A stretch of DNA of 64,000 nucleotides from Evansella halocellulosilytica (GTDB lineage: Bacteria; Bacillota; Bacilli; Bacillales; Salisediminibacteriaceae), in assembly GCF_002335745.1 (NCBI RefSeq), contig NZ_NIST01000001.1:2204039-2268038 (forward strand), written 5' to 3'. Within the stretch, counting starts at the first letter, position 1; each line of letters begins with the position of its first letter. The notes beneath the pieces were generated by a model that ran no database searches, was not told the origin of the DNA, and saw only the letters and a program-made list of their open reading frames with translations. Positions 61,157-64,000 of this stretch are shown in pieces. Position numbers and translations under genes: made by a program.

Positions 61157-61183
61157 GTATTCAAAAATAAGGAGGAACGAAAA

Positions 61184-62467
61184 ATGAAGAAAATGGATTA
61201 TCAAAATGTAAAAGGGACACAGGATTATTTGCCGGAATCAGAGGTCATTAGGAGGAAAGTACGCAGAACGTTAGAAGATGTATTTATTCAATATGGTTGT
61301 AAGCCATTAGAGACCCCAATTTTAAATTATTCTGAGCTGCTCGCATCAAAATATGGTGGCGGTTCAGAAATTATAGAGGAAATGTACACTTTATCAGATC
61401 GGGGAGAACGACAGTTAGCTTTACGCTACGATTTGACGATACCATTTGCTAAAGTTATCGCGATGAATCCGTCTATGAGAATGCCGTTTAAACGTTATGA
61501 AATTGGAAAAGTATTTCGCGATGGTCCGATTAAAACAGGTCGGCTTCGGGAGTTCATCCAATGTGATGTTGATATTGTCGGAGTAAACTCGCAAATAGCA
61601 GAAGCAGAATTAATGGTGATGGCACTTGATGCCTTCCGCAAACTGGAATTAGATGTGGAGATTCAGTATAACAACCGTAAGCTATTAACGGGGATGCTTG
61701 AAGTGTTCAAGACACCTGCTGAAAAAATCAATGAAGTCGTACTAATATTGGATAAACTTGATAAAATCGGGATAGATGCTGTAATAGAAGAGTTAACAGA
61801 GAAAGGATTGCAGGAAACGACATTAAATAAGATCAATCAATTTTTAATGGAGAAAAACAATTCAACCTTTCAATATTTTGAGGTTTATTCAAAAGAAAAT
61901 GAGCTCGTTAGATGGGGGTTGAAAGAGCTAAATGAGTTATCGTCATATTTAAAGTATTTAAACGTCGATATGAAGTGTAGGTTCAACCCATTTTTAGCGA
62001 GAGGCTTGGACATTTACACGGGGACGATTTATGAACTGTTTCTTACAAATAAAACGATTCAATCAAGTATTGGCAGTGGGGGGCGATATGACAATGCTAT
62101 TGGCGGATTAATCGGAACGAATGAGACCTTTTCTACAGTTGGTATTTCTTTTGGGTTAGATGTCATTTATACAGCTTTAAATGAATCAAATATAGATGTC
62201 AAGAATGATACAAGAATCGATTATTTGGTGATCCCTATAAAAACAGAAAAAGAGTCGCTGTTAGTAGCTAGTGATTTAAGAAGTAAAGGTTTTCGCGTAG
62301 AGCTCGAAATGTCTGGAAAAAAACTCGGAAAAGTGTTGAATAAAGCGAATAAAGAAAGGGTAAAAAACGTCGTGATCGTCGGGGAGAATGAAGTACTTAA
62401 CAATGAAATTCAAGTAAAAGATATGGCAAGTGGTGAAATAACAATGGGAAAATTTCCTTTTCATTAA
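61184..62467 (+). CDS. hisS: Histidyl-tRNA synthetase (secondary type)
   Basis: The 427-residue class II synthetase has motif 1 near YGCKPLETPIL, motif 2 (FKRYEIGKVFRDGPIKTGRLREFIQCDVDIVG), the His-binding signature LARGLDIYTGTIYELF, motif 3 (SIGSGGRYDNAIGGL) and a C-terminal anticodon-binding domain. Both HisRS signatures are intact, so it is probably an active synthetase and not HisZ. It may be a second copy besides the usual hisS-aspS pair, because it is isolated and has its own leader-peptide control. ATG 61184 follows AAGGAGG; the longer frame from 61106 runs through the terminator. Confidence 0.9.
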   Translation: MKKMDYQNVKGTQDYLPESEVIRRKVRRTLEDVFIQYGCKPLETPILNYSELLASKYGGGSEIIEEMYTLSDRGERQLALRYDLTIPFAKVIAMNPSMRMPFKRYEIGKVFRDGPIKTGRLREFIQCDVDIVGVNSQIAEAELMVMALDAFRKLELDVEIQYNNRKLLTGMLEVFKTPAEKINEVVLILDKLDKIGIDAVIEELTEKGLQETTLNKINQFLMEKNNSTFQYFEVYSKENELVRWGLKELNELSSYLKYLNVDMKCRFNPFLARGLDIYTGTIYELFLTNKTIQSSIGSGGRYDNAIGGLIGTNETFSTVGISFGLDVIYTALNESNIDVKNDTRIDYLVIPIKTEKESLLVASDLRSKGFRVELEMSGKKLGKVLNKANKERVKNVVIVGENEVLNNEIQVKDMASGEITMGKFPFH

Positions 62468-62541
62468 TAGAAAGACATGGTTAAATAAGCATACACATGA
62501 AACACGACAGTATTGAATAAAGGAAACTGGAGGAATAAGCG

Positions 62542-62994
62542 ATGAATGAGGCAGCAAAAGCTTATTGGAACGATTATTGGAAAGACCAAAAAATGCCAGG
62601 CCACGTGAGTGCATGGCAGTTTGGAGCAGATCCTGATCAATTAGCACAGTTAGTTATCGATGGAATAAAAACAGCAACTTGTTCAGCGTATGTTTTTTAT
62701 GAGAAAGAGAATGAGCCGTTACCTAAAAACGATGAATACAGCATTATTTTAAATCGTAAAGATGAACCTGCTGCAATTATTAAAAATGTTGAGGTTTCGG
62801 TAATACCGATGAATGAAGTGAGCGAAGAGTTTGCAGTAGCTGAAGGTGAAGGAGATCGTACGTATCGATATTGGTGGGACGTGCATGAACAATTTTTTCG
62901 TTCAGAGTTGAGAAAGCTAGGTGTAGAGTTTTCCGAAGATATGCTACTCGTTTGTGAGCGATTTGAATTAATTGATGTAAAAAGGAAGGAATGA
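62542..62994 (+). CDS. ASCH domain protein
   Basis: The 150-residue protein has the ASCH fold signature: AWQFGADPDQLAQLVIDGIKTATCSAYVFYEKENEPLP, then YSIILNRKDEPAAIIKNVEVSVIPMNEVSEEFAVAEGEGDRTYRYWWDVH. ASCH proteins resemble PUA domains and bind RNA; some E. coli relatives hydrolyse N4-acetylcytidine. AACTGGAGG precedes the ATG. It follows hisS by 74 bp and may be co-transcribed. Confidence 0.85.
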   Translation: MNEAAKAYWNDYWKDQKMPGHVSAWQFGADPDQLAQLVIDGIKTATCSAYVFYEKENEPLPKNDEYSIILNRKDEPAAIIKNVEVSVIPMNEVSEEFAVAEGEGDRTYRYWWDVHEQFFRSELRKLGVEFSEDMLLVCERFELIDVKRKE

Positions 62995-63081
62995 ATAGAC
63001 AAGGCATTGCTAAATTTCTATGTTATTGACTGAAAATACGCACGCTTTCACCTTTGGACACAAATATGGCATTCCATCCAG

Positions 63082-63093
63082 GAACGTACGTTC
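63082..63093. promoter_or_regulatory. Possible LexA (SOS) box
   Basis: GAAC-GTAC-GTTC matches the Gram-positive LexA core GAAC-N4-GTTC. It overlaps the region expected for the -35 of the next gene; TATAAA occurs near 63116. Confidence 0.45.
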
Positions 63094-63159
63094 TTGTTGT
63101 GGTCAGAAAGTTAATATAAAATGACATTAGATATAACAACGAAGGGTGAGGCGATAGAG

Positions 63160-64000
63160 TTGCAAATTACAGATACGATTTATGGAGAGTTTACGGTTAG
63201 CGGTGTACTTGAAGATTTAATAAAAAGCAAGCCGATACAGCGGTTAAAAGGTATTCATCAAGGAGGCGCAAGTTATCTTGTAAACGAGAACTGGAATGTA
63301 ACAAGATATGAGCATTCTGTTGGCGTCATGTTGCTAATCCGCAAATTAGGTGGATCTATCGAGGAACAGATTGCGGGGCTGTTGCATGATGTGTCTCATA
63401 CTGCTTTTTCTCATGTGATTGATTTTGTTTTTAACAACTTAGAGGAAAGTTATCATGAAGACATTTTTGATGAAGTCATTAAACAATCAGAAATACCTGA
63501 AATCTTATCGAAATATTCATATGATGTTAAGGATTTTCTTGATGAATCTAGATGGACGTTGCTTGAACAGCCTGCACCTGAACTTTGTGCGGATCGTGTC
63601 GATTATACGCTACGAGATATGTATCATTACGGGTATATAACGATAGAAGAGATTGATGACTTTTTAAATCACCTTCTTGTCATTGACAGAAAAATATATG
63701 TGCAATCGATAAAGTATGCAGAGTGGTTCGTCTCAACGTATTACAAAGAAGTGATCGACTTTTTTATGGATCCGTTGAATATATATGGTTACGACATACT
63801 TGCAAAAGCGATTCGTACTTCACTTGAAAAAGGGGTTCTTTCACTTAATGACTTGCTAAGCACAGATGACTTAGTCATAGAGAAGCTGAATGCTGCTAAA
63901 AATGAGGAGATTCAGAAATTTATGAGCAAGCTTCATAATAAAGTTGTAGTAGAAGAGAATAAAGATCATTATGACATACACCGTAAAAATAAACTAAGAT
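63160..64000 (+). CDS. HD-domain phosphohydrolase (3' partial)
   Basis: The frame is open to the right edge (281 codons visible). It has an HD superfamily layout: IQRLKGIHQGGA, then RYEHSVGVMLL (first His), EEQIAGLLHDVSHTAFSHV (the HD pair) and PELCADRVDYTLRDMYHYG (last Asp). This matches the YwfO/dGTPase-like group of metal-dependent phosphohydrolases. TTG 63160 lies eight bases after AAGGGTGAGG; an in-frame ATG at 63121 lacks a site. A possible LexA box lies about 70 bp upstream. Confidence 0.85.
   Translation, partial: MQITDTIYGEFTVSGVLEDLIKSKPIQRLKGIHQGGASYLVNENWNVTRYEHSVGVMLLIRKLGGSIEEQIAGLLHDVSHTAFSHVIDFVFNNLEESYHEDIFDEVIKQSEIPEILSKYSYDVKDFLDESRWTLLEQPAPELCADRVDYTLRDMYHYGYITIEEIDDFLNHLLVIDRKIYVQSIKYAEWFVSTYYKEVIDFFMDPLNIYGYDILAKAIRTSLEKGVLSLNDLLSTDDLVIEKLNAAKNEEIQKFMSKLHNKVVVEENKDHYDIHRKNKLR

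Noticed and set aside
60961-61160. T-box riboswitch upstream of hisS
   Set aside because: The conserved T-box sequence is absent. The short His-rich leader frame and competing stems explain the region better.

Overview
The window looks like a chromosomal segment of a low-GC Gram-positive member of the Bacillaceae. The evidence is AGGAGG-type ribosome binding sites, frequent TTG and GTG starts, a divergent xylR/xylAB locus, YesM/YesN two-component genes and Bacillus-type small families such as YesL, DinB and ASCH. An alkaliphilic or soil Bacillus relative is an inference. No rRNA, tRNA, CRISPR array or intact transposase was seen.

Layout. 1-8.9 kb: the end of a histidine kinase, a DoxX membrane protein, a DUF2804 protein with a GH36 alpha-galactosidase, a peroxiredoxin gene interrupted by one in-frame TGA, a TetR-controlled pair containing an internally deleted flavin monooxygenase, and a MOSC/nitrilase pair. 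8.9-40.7 kb: a large glucuronoxylan utilisation island. It holds a GH39 xylosidase, an LplABC-type importer, two Gfo/Idh/MocA oxidoreductases, GH43, GH67 alpha-glucuronidase, a GntR regulator, uxuA/uxuB/uxaC, xylR-xylA-xylB, a GH10 xylanase without a signal peptide, two YesL proteins, a second almost identical GH43 in inverted orientation, a second importer and its YesMN two-component system. Oligosaccharides carrying methylglucuronate would be imported, cut inside the cell by GH67, GH10, GH43 and GH39, and sent through xylose isomerase/xylulokinase and the glucuronate-mannonate route. 40.8-48.7 kb: decayed gene fragments, a GNAT enzyme, a BCCT transporter/TetR/CocE hydrolase cluster and an AtoE permease. 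48.8-55.2 kb: two small cysteine-containing proteins under repeated ArsR-like operators, then FdhD, an OFA-type transporter, DUF2294 and a YdeP/FdhF-type molybdopterin oxidoreductase. The transporter and the oxidoreductase have matching structured leaders that end in terminators. 55.2-64 kb: small enzymes, a phosphatase gene interrupted by one in-frame TGA, GyrI-like effector-binding proteins, DinB, a glycolipid-binding-domain protein, a second-type HisRS behind a His-codon leader peptide, an ASCH protein and an HD-domain protein that runs off the end.

The most striking observation is that two unrelated intact reading frames (peroxiredoxin at 4602-5063, dual-specificity phosphatase at 57136-57567, minus strand) each contain a single TGA exactly at the codon for the catalytic cysteine. 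In both, a stem-loop with a G-containing apical loop follows about 20 nt downstream, which is the arrangement of a bacterial SECIS element. TGA is also an ordinary stop in this window, so selenocysteine insertion or a dedicated UGA-decoding Cys tRNA is more likely than global reassignment. Other notable items are a candidate riboswitch pair in the formate-related region, classical His attenuation, a 13-kb segment bounded by 1.58-kb inverted repeats, and a family of short interspersed repeats that sit at the 3' ends of genes.
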